A DNA stretch of 12,989 bases from an uncultured Clostridium sp. (GTDB lineage: Bacteria > Bacillota > Clostridia > Clostridiales > Clostridiaceae), in the NCBI RefSeq assembly GCF_934754915.1, contig NZ_CAKVKB010000096.1, forward strand, positions 1-12,989, written 5' to 3'. Position 1 is the first letter of the stretch. The number at the start of each line of letters is the position of its first letter. The notes beneath the pieces are model-generated. The model was not told the DNA's origin and made no database searches. It saw nothing but the letters and a program-made list of their open reading frames with translations. This document shows, piece after piece, positions 5,938 to 12,948 of the stretch. The position numbers and the translations under genes are program-made.

Positions 5938-8373
5938 CTATAGATTCTTATAAATTACTTCTGATCCCCAAATCCCTGCTGCATATTGTTCAATTGTCCT
6001 GTCAGATGAGAATAATCCTGAATGTGCAATATTTACTCCGCACATTCTCTGCCATTTATTAGAATCCCTATAAAGAGCATCAACTTTATTTTGTGCTTTC
6101 AAATATGAATCGAAATCTCTCAATACAAAAAACTCATCATTATAAGTAATCAGATTTTCATAAATGCCTTTAAATCTATTTTTATCACTATGATATTTAC
6201 CATTTATCAAATCATCAATAACATTTTTTATCCTTGCATCACTATTATATAAATCTGTGGAATTATATCCTCCATTATTATAATAATCAAACATTTCATC
6301 CGCAGTTAATCCAAAAATCATTATATTATCTTTTGTCACTTCATCTTTTATTTCAATATTAGCTCCATCTAATGAAGCAACTGAAATTGCTCCATTCATC
6401 ATAAACTTCATATTTGAAACTTCTGATATTCCCTTTGTTGTAGTGGAAATTTGTTCACTCACATCAGCTGCAGGTATAATTTTCTCTAATAATGAATCCT
6501 CACAATTTTCCATAAATACAATTTTAATTCTACCTTTTACTTTTGTATTATGATTTATTGTATCTGCAATGCAATGTATTAACTCTATAACACTTTTAGC
6601 ACTATAATCTTCAGGTGCAGCCCTTCCACTAAATATAAATGTTCTAGGTACAATATCAATATCTTGATTATACATAATCGCATTATACAAATCCATTATC
6701 CTTAAACAATTGAGAATCTGTCTTTTAGATGAACAAATTCTTTCTACCTGAACATCAAATATAGAATTTGGATCTATAATTGTATTTTCATTCTTTAATA
6801 TTATGTGAGCTAATTTTTCCTTATTTCTTAACTTTATATTTTTAAGTTCTTCAAGCACTGTACGTTTCCTTAAATGCCTTTCAAAACTTTTTAAATCAAC
6901 TGGATGACGTATAAAACTGTCTCCAATTGTATTTATCAATAACTTTGCTAATTGAGGATTGCTCTTTAAAATCCATTTTCTATGAGTAACTCCATTTGTT
7001 TTATTATTAAACTTATTAGAATATAAATAATAAAAATCATTCATTTCTTTTTTCTTTAATATCTCTGTCTGAAGTTTTGCAATTCCACTAACACTACTAC
7101 TTCCTACCACTGCCATATATACCATATTCACATATCCATCAGATATTATTGACATTCTAGATACTTTTTCATGATTTCCTGGATATCTATTATTAAGTTC
7201 CATACAGTATCGCCTGTTTATTTCTTCAATAATCATATATATCCTTGGAAGCAGCTTTTTGAATATATCAACAGACCATTTTTCAAAATCTTCTGATAAA
7301 ATTCTGTGATTTGTGTAAGAAATTGTATTAGTTGTAATCCTCCATGCATCATCCCACTCTATTCCTTCTTCATCAACAAGTATTCTCATTAATTCAGGAA
7401 TTGCAAGTGAAGGCTGTGTATCATCTATATGAATAGCAATCTTTTCATCAAAAACTTGAAAATTTTTAAAATGTTTTTTATAATGCCTCACTATACTTTG
7501 AATTCCAGCTGAAACAAAGAAATATTCTTGTTTTAATCTCAATACTTTTTCTTCAACTGATAAATCTTCAGGATATAGTATTTTTGATATAGATTCAACT
7601 GAATTTCTATAAGACATAGCCTGTAAAAAATCATTTCTATTTAACAACGAAAAATCAAAATCTTTAGATGCTGTTTCTGCACTCCATAGCCTTAATGTAT
7701 TTACTACTTCATTATTATATCCAATTACAGGAGTATCATATGGTACTGCTAATACAGGTTCAAAATTAACATGAGCAAAGTTCATTTTTCCGTCAACAAT
7801 ATTCATGCTTATTTCTCCACCAAATTTAACTATTTCTGCTTTTTCAGCTTTTCTTTCTTCCCATATTCCAATTTCTCTTGAAAAATCATCCTGCAACTCA
7901 ACTTGTTTTCCATCTATAATTTTTTGTTTAAAAAATCCATATTTATATCTTATGCCACATCCATTACCAGGAATATTAAGAGATGCCATGGAATCCATAA
8001 TACATTGAGTCTGTCTTCCCAAACCGCCATTTTCAAATTCCTGTTCTCTTTCCAAATCTTCTAATTCTTCAAGATTTATATCTAACTCCTTAAGAGCTTC
8101 CATACAGACATTTCTTATTCCCATATTTAGCAGATAATCTCCCAGCAATTTTCCAAGCAGAAATTCCATAGAAAAATAATATACCTGCTTTTCACCTGTT
8201 TTATTATATCTTTTATTGGTTTTCTCCCAATTCTTTGTAATATAATCCCTGACCAGACTTACTAAGGCTTCATATTTTTGTTGATTAGTGCCTTCCTCTA
8301 AATTAATTCCATGCATATCCAAAAACTTATTTATATAAGATTTTTTGAATGCTTTTTTATCCATGTCAAGCAT
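5938..8373 (-). CDS. glgP: Glycogen phosphorylase homologue with a diverged active site
   Basis: An 811-residue member of the GT35 PLP phosphorylase family, normal in length. Conserved parts include NGGLGR (115-120), PSLAIPELMRILVDEEG (321-337), YTNH (353-356), KTNG (458-461), KIIPAADVSEQIS (631-643) and the PLP lysine K656 in NMKF. Usually invariant positions are changed: VKRIHEYK reads VERICSSK (543-550), the EASGTGNMK loop reads GISEVSNMK (648-656), NDTHP reads DDTQP (317-321), GSHSVNG reads GSSSVSG (424-430), TPRRW reads THRKW (463-467). These positions normally hold the PLP phosphate and glucose. The start at 8373 has AGGAGG 6 nt upstream, and glgA ends 23 bp before it. The family is certain. 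Activity as a phosphorylase is doubtful, so the symbol denotes homology only. Confidence 0.87.
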   Translation of the reverse strand: MLDMDKKAFKKSYINKFLDMHGINLEEGTNQQKYEALVSLVRDYITKNWEKTNKRYNKTGEKQVYYFSMEFLLGKLLGDYLLNMGIRNVCMEALKELDINLEELEDLEREQEFENGGLGRQTQCIMDSMASLNIPGNGCGIRYKYGFFKQKIIDGKQVELQDDFSREIGIWEERKAEKAEIVKFGGEISMNIVDGKMNFAHVNFEPVLAVPYDTPVIGYNNEVVNTLRLWSAETASKDFDFSLLNRNDFLQAMSYRNSVESISKILYPEDLSVEEKVLRLKQEYFFVSAGIQSIVRHYKKHFKNFQVFDEKIAIHIDDTQPSLAIPELMRILVDEEGIEWDDAWRITTNTISYTNHRILSEDFEKWSVDIFKKLLPRIYMIIEEINRRYCMELNNRYPGNHEKVSRMSIISDGYVNMVYMAVVGSSSVSGIAKLQTEILKKKEMNDFYYLYSNKFNNKTNGVTHRKWILKSNPQLAKLLINTIGDSFIRHPVDLKSFERHLRKRTVLEELKNIKLRNKEKLAHIILKNENTIIDPNSIFDVQVERICSSKRQILNCLRIMDLYNAIMYNQDIDIVPRTFIFSGRAAPEDYSAKSVIELIHCIADTINHNTKVKGRIKIVFMENCEDSLLEKIIPAADVSEQISTTTKGISEVSNMKFMMNGAISVASLDGANIEIKDEVTKDNIMIFGLTADEMFDYYNNGGYNSTDLYNSDARIKNVIDDLINGKYHSDKNRFKGIYENLITYNDEFFVLRDFDSYLKAQNKVDALYRDSNKWQRMCGVNIAHSGLFSSDRTIEQYAAGIWGSEVIYKNL

Positions 8374-8396
8374 TAAATACCTCCTGCTAAATAGTA

Positions 8397-9836
8397 TTAA
8401 TCTTGTCCTGTTAATTCTCTATACATATCAAGGTAAATTTGTGCTGATCTTTCCCAGCTATTATCAGAATTCATTGCATTTTTAATAAGTGCATTCCACT
8501 TTTTCTTATCGCTATATATCCATAAAGCATATTTAATTATATTAAGTAATTCCTCTGCATTATAATTTCTAAAGCTGAATCCATTACCTTCACCTGTATA
8601 TTCATTGTAAGGGTTTACAGTATCTTTCAATCCTCCTGTTTCTCTTACTATAGGAATTGATCCATATCTTAATGCTATTAACTGTCCTAATCCACATGGT
8701 TCAAACGCTGATGGCATCAAGAACATATCACTGGCTGCATATATCTTATTAGCTAAAGTATTATCAAATCGTATATTTGCAGATACTTTATTTCCATAAG
8801 CATAATCTAACCACTTAAAATGATCTTCAAAATGTCTTTCGCCTGTACCTAATATTACAAGTTGAACATTTTCCTGAAGAAGTCTTTCAGAAATATTAAC
8901 TAGCAAATCAATTCCTTTTTGACTTGTTAATCTCGTAACCATTGCAATTAATGGAATATTTCCATCAACAGCTAATCCTAGTTCTTTCTGAAGAGCAATT
9001 TTGTTTATATTTTTATTTTTAATAGAATTAACATCATAATTCTTAAATATTCTCTTGTCGGTCTTTGGATTAAATTCATCATAATCTATTCCGTTTACGA
9101 TTCCTCTTAAAGCATATGATCTGTCTCTTAATACACCATCCAATCTTTGACCATATTCTGGTGTTTGAATTTCTTGTGCATAGCTCTCACTTACAGTTGT
9201 AATTATATCTGAATAATAGAGCCCGCCCTTCATGAAACTTACACCTTCATCAAATTTTAAACATGTATTTTCATATAATTCCAAATCAAATCCAAACAAT
9301 TCAGGTAATATATTAGGATCAAATACACCTTGGAATGCTATATTATGAATTGAATATACGCATTTCATATTCCAATAAAAACTGTCATAACGCTTATATT
9401 GGAATTTTAATAATACTGGAAGCATACCTGTCTGCCAGTCATTACAATGAATCAAATCTGGCTGCCAATCTATCTGTCTAAGCATATCTAGTACAGCTCT
9501 ATCAAAAAAGGCAAATCTTTCTGCATCATCATAAAATCCATACAATCCATCACGATTAAAATATCGTTCATTATCAAGAACGTAATAAGTTACTCCATTA
9601 TAAAAGCATTCCCATACACCACAAAATTCTTCTCTCCATCCAACATGAACATTAAACCATTTTACAAATCTTAATTTATCTTTTACTTCCCAGTTTAATT
9701 CTTTATATTTAGGAATAACAACTCTTACATCCGCATTTTTTTGAGCAAGTGCTTTTGGTAATGCTCCTGCAACATCTCCAAGACCACCACTTTTAATAAA
9801 AGGACTTGCCTCAGACGCTACAAATAAAACTCTCAT
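8397..9836 (-). CDS. glgA: GlgA, ADP-glucose-dependent glycogen synthase (GT5)
   Basis: It extends alpha-1,4-glucan chains using ADP-glucose in the cytoplasm. The 479-residue length is normal for the family. Both Rossmann-like halves of the GT-B fold are complete. Visible motifs are the N-terminal ADP-glucose loop KSGGLGDV (15-22), HCNDWQTGMLP (130-140), HNIAFQG (164-170), EIQTPEYG (222-229), TRLTSQKG (301-308) and FEPCGLGQ (378-385), with the catalytic Glu at E379, followed by RETGG (398-402). No key residue is missing. The ribosome-binding site is GGGGGG, 7 nt before the ATG. It follows glgB after 86 bp holding a long hairpin, and precedes the phosphorylase homologue by 23 bp. Confidence 0.96.
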   Translation of the reverse strand: MRVLFVASEASPFIKSGGLGDVAGALPKALAQKNADVRVVIPKYKELNWEVKDKLRFVKWFNVHVGWREEFCGVWECFYNGVTYYVLDNERYFNRDGLYGFYDDAERFAFFDRAVLDMLRQIDWQPDLIHCNDWQTGMLPVLLKFQYKRYDSFYWNMKCVYSIHNIAFQGVFDPNILPELFGFDLELYENTCLKFDEGVSFMKGGLYYSDIITTVSESYAQEIQTPEYGQRLDGVLRDRSYALRGIVNGIDYDEFNPKTDKRIFKNYDVNSIKNKNINKIALQKELGLAVDGNIPLIAMVTRLTSQKGIDLLVNISERLLQENVQLVILGTGERHFEDHFKWLDYAYGNKVSANIRFDNTLANKIYAASDMFLMPSAFEPCGLGQLIALRYGSIPIVRETGGLKDTVNPYNEYTGEGNGFSFRNYNAEELLNIIKYALWIYSDKKKWNALIKNAMNSDNSWERSAQIYLDMYRELTGQD

Positions 9837-9866
9837 TTCTTAACCCCCCAGCCTTATATAGAATAA

Positions 9867-9910
9867 TTATAGATTATTGATGAAATTTATAAACCATCAA
9901 TAATCTATAA
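9867..9910 (-). repeat. 16-bp perfect hairpin between glgB and glgA
   Basis: The arms TTATAGATTATTGATG (9867-9882) and their exact complement (9895-9910) flank a 12-nt loop, starting 12 nt after the glgB stop. In the minus-strand RNA, the bases after the stem are AU-rich but lack a clear U-run. Partial termination, or protection of the 3' end of the glgB message, would set glgB and glgA at different levels. Either reading is inference. Confidence 0.65.
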
Positions 9911-9922
9911 ATCCTATCAATT

Positions 9923-12502
9923 CTATTCTTCTACTTTTTCTTCCTTTGTATCATCAATTTCTTCTTCTACAACAATATCTTTAATTTTCAAAATTAAAGT
10001 TGCCATTGGTGGAACTTTAATCTTTACAGAATATGGCTGATTGTGGAATGGTGCTTTTTCTGCGAATAATGGTGTACCCATAATCTGTCCAGAACCACCA
10101 TATTTAGCATCATCTGTATTGAATAATTCTTCATATTCACCTAAGAATGGTACTCCAATCTGATAATCATAATATACAGTAGGAGTAAAGTTTACTACAA
10201 ATACTAATGTATCTTTATCATCTCTGCTCCTTCTTGTAAATACCAGAATACTCTGTTCATTATTATCTGCTTCTATCCAATTAAATCCTCTGTAGTCATG
10301 ATCTAATTCCCAGAATGCTTTGTTATCAAGATATAAATTATTTAAATCCTTAAAGAATAAATGAGTCTTTTTATTCATATCTAAAGCTTCTATCAGATTC
10401 CATTCAAGTTCTTCATATTCTCTCCATTCTATGCCTTGTGCAAATTCACATCCCATGAATGTCAATTTTTTACCTGGATGCCCCATCATATAACCCATAA
10501 AAGCTCTAAGTCCGGCGTATTTATTCCATTCATCTCCCCACATTTTTTTAATAAGAGATCCTTTTCCATGAACTACTTCGTCATGAGAAAGTGGTAATAA
10601 ATAATTTTCAGCATAATTGTACATCATTGCAAATGTTACATTTCTATGATTATGCTTTCTATATTCAGGATCTATCTTTATATATTCTAAAGTATCATTC
10701 ATCCATCCCATATTCCATTTAAAGTTAAATCCCAATCCATCTTTCATTGGTGGTTTAGTTATATTAGGCCATGCAGTTGACTCTTCTGCTATCATTAATG
10801 CAGTTGGATACTCTGCAAATACTGCTTGATTCAACTGTTTTAAAAAGTCAATTGCTTCAAGATTTCCATTTCCACCATATTTATTAGGCTGCCATTCTCC
10901 TGGTTCTCTGCTGTAATCTAAATATAAAATACTTGATACTGCATCAACTCTTAAACCATCTACATGAAATTCTCTGAACCAATATAGTGCATTTGATATT
11001 AGATAACTTTGAACTTCCGGTCTTCCTAAATCAAAGTTGCATGTACCCCAGCCTTTATTTTCAGCTCTCCATTCTTCCTGATATTCATAAGTAGCAGTTC
11101 CATCAAATTTATATAATCCATGTGCATCCTTACAAAAATGTCCTGGAGCCCAGTCCATTATAACTCCTATATTTTCTTCATGTAGTTTATTTACTAACAC
11201 TTTAAGTCCTTCAGGAGTACCATATCTACTTGTAGGAGAATAATATCCAGTTCCTTGATAGCCCCATGAAGCATCTAACGGATGTTCAACAAGAGGCATT
11301 ATTTCAACATGAGAATATCCCATATCCTTTAAATATTTAGGTAATAATTCACCAATTTCTTCATAAGTCAAAAATTCACCGTCTTTATTTCTTTTCCATG
11401 ATCCTAAATGAATTTCATAAACATTTAAAGGCTGTTCCAAAACATTTACACTATTTCTCTTATCTATCCACTTTTTATCTGTCCACTTAAATTCTTTAAA
11501 ATCATATATTATTGAAGCATTATTAGGTCTAACTTCACTAAATAATGCATAGGGATCACTTTTAAATTCTCCTTGATTTCCCTTTTCATCAATTATACAG
11601 TATTTATATTTATCGCCTTCCTTAGGTTGAGTAAAGAAGCCAGCCCAAATACCATTGTCACTTACTTTTGAAAGTTTATATTCTTCATTTAAATTAAATC
11701 CATTAAAGTCTCCAACAACATATACTGCACTTGCTCTAGGCGCCCAAGTAGCAAATTGAATTCCTTGCTTCTTTTCTCTTGTCACTATATGAGCTCCTAA
11801 AATCTCATAAGCATTATAATTTTTTCCTTGATGGAATAAGTATTCATTAAAGTTTGTTATTTCAGTTTTGTCTATATTCTCATTTTTCTTTACACTTGAT
11901 GTTTTTGATTTTATTTTTGTTGAATCTTTAGCACTGCTTTCTGATGTTTTTTTGCTCTTTGCTTTTGATTCTGAAGTTTTAGTTTCTACTTTTTTTGTCT
12001 TAGAAGTTAATTCTTTTACTTCTTCTATTTTTTTTGAATCAACTGCATTTGTTTCTTCTTTATTTACTTTAGTCGATTTAGATGTTTTTGAAGTTTTAGC
12101 AGTTGTTTTCCTTGGTTTGGTTGTCTTTGCTGTTGTTCTCTTTGTTCCTTTTGACTTTGTTGTTATATTTTTATCTTCTTCGTTTTTTTCTATATCAGTT
12201 TTAACTTCTAATTTTTTTTCAGTATCTTTTTCTTTTATAGAAATATTATCATTTTCTGATTTTGTTTTTTTACTTTTTGTATTATTAGCATCATTTGATA
12301 TTTCTTTTTCATTAATATCTTGTGTTACTATTGCTTCTTTTGCCTCTATTTTACTTTTAGCTTTTGAAGTCCTGCTGGTAGTTTTTTTCTTTGCAGTTTC
12401 ATCTGTTTTCTCCTTTGCAGAAGATATTATAGAATCTACTACTTTATCTGTTTTATTTGCCTTTTTAATAATTTCACTACTTACATTAGATTTATCTGAC
12501 AT
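9923..12502 (-). CDS. glgB: GlgB, 1,4-alpha-glucan branching enzyme with a lysine-rich N-terminal extension
   Basis: It makes alpha-1,6 branches in glycogen. The enzyme part begins near residue 215: a CBM48 domain (about 229-333; WAPRASAVYVVGDFNGF at 253-269), a GH13 barrel and a C-terminal beta domain (to about 841). The active site is complete: DWAPGHF (450-456), nucleophile D520 in GLRVDAV, acid/base E573 in IAEEST, and D641 in LSHDEVVHGKGS. Before it lie 214 residues with 55 lysines by my count, rich in Ser and Thr, with no Phe, Tyr or Trp. The last 16 residues form an acidic tail (VVEEEIDDTKEEKVEE). At 859 residues it is well beyond the roughly 630-730 usual for the family. The start ATG has GGGGG 10 nt upstream, and no other Met occurs before residue 402, so the extension is probably real. 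It is the first gene of the operon. Confidence 0.95.
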   Translation of the reverse strand: MSDKSNVSSEIIKKANKTDKVVDSIISSAKEKTDETAKKKTTSRTSKAKSKIEAKEAIVTQDINEKEISNDANNTKSKKTKSENDNISIKEKDTEKKLEVKTDIEKNEEDKNITTKSKGTKRTTAKTTKPRKTTAKTSKTSKSTKVNKEETNAVDSKKIEEVKELTSKTKKVETKTSESKAKSKKTSESSAKDSTKIKSKTSSVKKNENIDKTEITNFNEYLFHQGKNYNAYEILGAHIVTREKKQGIQFATWAPRASAVYVVGDFNGFNLNEEYKLSKVSDNGIWAGFFTQPKEGDKYKYCIIDEKGNQGEFKSDPYALFSEVRPNNASIIYDFKEFKWTDKKWIDKRNSVNVLEQPLNVYEIHLGSWKRNKDGEFLTYEEIGELLPKYLKDMGYSHVEIMPLVEHPLDASWGYQGTGYYSPTSRYGTPEGLKVLVNKLHEENIGVIMDWAPGHFCKDAHGLYKFDGTATYEYQEEWRAENKGWGTCNFDLGRPEVQSYLISNALYWFREFHVDGLRVDAVSSILYLDYSREPGEWQPNKYGGNGNLEAIDFLKQLNQAVFAEYPTALMIAEESTAWPNITKPPMKDGLGFNFKWNMGWMNDTLEYIKIDPEYRKHNHRNVTFAMMYNYAENYLLPLSHDEVVHGKGSLIKKMWGDEWNKYAGLRAFMGYMMGHPGKKLTFMGCEFAQGIEWREYEELEWNLIEALDMNKKTHLFFKDLNNLYLDNKAFWELDHDYRGFNWIEADNNEQSILVFTRRSRDDKDTLVFVVNFTPTVYYDYQIGVPFLGEYEELFNTDDAKYGGSGQIMGTPLFAEKAPFHNQPYSVKIKVPPMATLILKIKDIVVEEEIDDTKEEKVEE

Positions 12503-12523
12503 TTAACTCATACCCCCATCCAT
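12503..12523 (-). CDS. Possible six-codon leader ORF (MDGGMS) ending at the glgB start
   Basis: An ATG at 12523 opens M-D-G-G-M-S-stop. Its TAA directly abuts the glgB ATG, in the same frame. A GAGAGGG ribosome-binding site (12532-12538) lies 8 nt ahead, a better site than the G-run used by glgB, which lies inside this small ORF. Its translation could cover and then hand ribosomes to the glgB start (translational coupling). It is too short for homology, so evidence is limited to the signal layout. Confidence 0.4.
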   Translation of the reverse strand: MDGGMS

Positions 12524-12543
12524 ATTAGTATCCCTCTCATAGT

Positions 12544-12568
12544 CTGTAATTGTCCCTATACCTTACAG
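12544..12568 (-). repeat. Small inverted repeat in the glgB leader
   Basis: CTGTAA (12544-12549) and TTACAG (12563-12568) flank 13 nt, between the nearer promoter candidate and the ribosome-binding sites. It may form a weak leader hairpin or be an operator. No riboswitch class is recognised here. Confidence 0.3.
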
Positions 12569-12604
12569 TATTTATATTTTTTAACTTATTTTTGCCTATA
12601 AAAT

Positions 12605-12613
12605 ATTTTACCA
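12605..12613 (-). promoter_or_regulatory. Candidate glgB promoter, extended -10 type
   Basis: The minus strand reads TGGTAAAAT, which matches the TGnTATAAT extended -10 at all but one position. No good -35 is visible at the right distance, as is usual for extended -10 promoters. It would give a leader of about 95 nt. In DNA this AT-rich, such matches are not rare. Confidence 0.4.
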
Positions 12614-12650
12614 AATTTTATGATTTTTTTCACTTATTTTTGTAACTTTC

Positions 12651-12673
12651 TATTTATTTAATTTAAATAAATA
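12651..12673. repeat. AT-only palindrome upstream of glgB
   Basis: The arms TATTTATTTAA (12651-12661) and TTAAATAAATA (12663-12673) flank one base. The match is perfect over 11 bp but made only of A and T, so chance is a fair explanation. It lies between the two promoter candidates for glgB. Confidence 0.25.
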
Positions 12674-12695
12674 AATTAGTTTCATCCAATACCTA

Positions 12696-12701
12696 ATTAT
12701 A
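12696..12701 (-). promoter_or_regulatory. Candidate upstream glgB promoter, -10 TATAAT
   Basis: A perfect -10 TATAAT reads on the minus strand. The -35 position (about 12719-12724) shows only a weak match and overlaps the edge of the TTGAATATT repeat cluster. A promoter with a poor -35 next to an operator-like repeat would suit control by an activator or repressor. The call is tentative. Confidence 0.35.
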
Positions 12702-12720
12702 TCTTAAAACTTATTCAGAT

Positions 12721-12753
12721 AATATTCAATATTATTGAATATTGTTGAATATT
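12721..12753. promoter_or_regulatory. Three copies of TTGAATATT, operator-like cluster upstream of glgB
   Basis: The copies are AATATTCAA (12721-12729, inverted), TTGAATATT (12735-12743) and TTGAATATT (12745-12753). The first two form a perfect 10-bp inverted repeat with a 3-bp spacer. The second and third are direct repeats 10 bp apart, about one helical turn. The cluster lies 20 bp upstream of a TATAAT. It may be the binding site of the operon's regulator, which is not encoded nearby unless it is SdpR, whose own sites look different. Confidence 0.45.
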
Positions 12754-12911
12754 ATGAACATATTGGTAATGTTTATTAAATTAATTTTTTATGTTATAAA
12801 CTTTATTTTATTAACTTATTATGTGTATGTTTATTCATATATTACTGTTTTAACTTAATTTTAAAAATAAATAAAAAAACGGATTTTATTTTTAGTATAT
12901 TTTTGAACGCT
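12754..12911. other. AT-rich spacer with nothing recognised
   Basis: This stretch of about 160 bp lies between the 5S terminator and the glgB upstream repeats. It is almost entirely A and T, with stops in every frame. No gene, RNA or convincing promoter was seen. Confidence 0.6.
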
Positions 12912-12941
12912 AAAAAAGGATAGTTATTTCTAACTATCCTT
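12912..12941 (-). terminator. Rho-independent terminator of the upstream rRNA operon
   Basis: The minus strand forms an 11-bp perfect stem, AAGGATAGTTA with TAACTATCCTT (12931-12941 and 12916-12926), around a GAAA tetraloop, followed by a run of U's (12917-12912). It lies a few bases after the 5S gene. Confidence 0.93.
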
Positions 12942-12948
12942 ATACTTA

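Noticed and set aside
5739..6062. Plus-strand open frame spanning the GH13 and phosphorylase gene junction
   Set aside because: It is antisense to two well-supported genes and shows no family resemblance or ribosome-binding site.
4094..8373. Reading the GH13 and phosphorylase homologues as decaying pseudogenes
   Set aside because: Neither has a frameshift, internal stop or truncation. Both have strong ribosome-binding sites and conserved non-catalytic motifs. Pseudoenzymes under selection fit better than random decay, although a comparison of relatives is needed to settle it.
11868..12506. 212-residue plus-strand open frame that looks like a very hydrophobic membrane protein
   Set aside because: It lies exactly opposite the lysine-rich extension of glgB. 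AAA/AAG, GAA and TCA/ACA-type codons read backwards give Phe, Leu, Val and Ser. Its start is TTG with no ribosome-binding site, and the glgB frame has family support.
12721..12753. Short CRISPR-like array made by the three TTGAATATT copies
   Set aside because: The units are 9 bp with spacers of 1-5 bp and mixed orientation, and no cas genes are present. An operator is a better fit.
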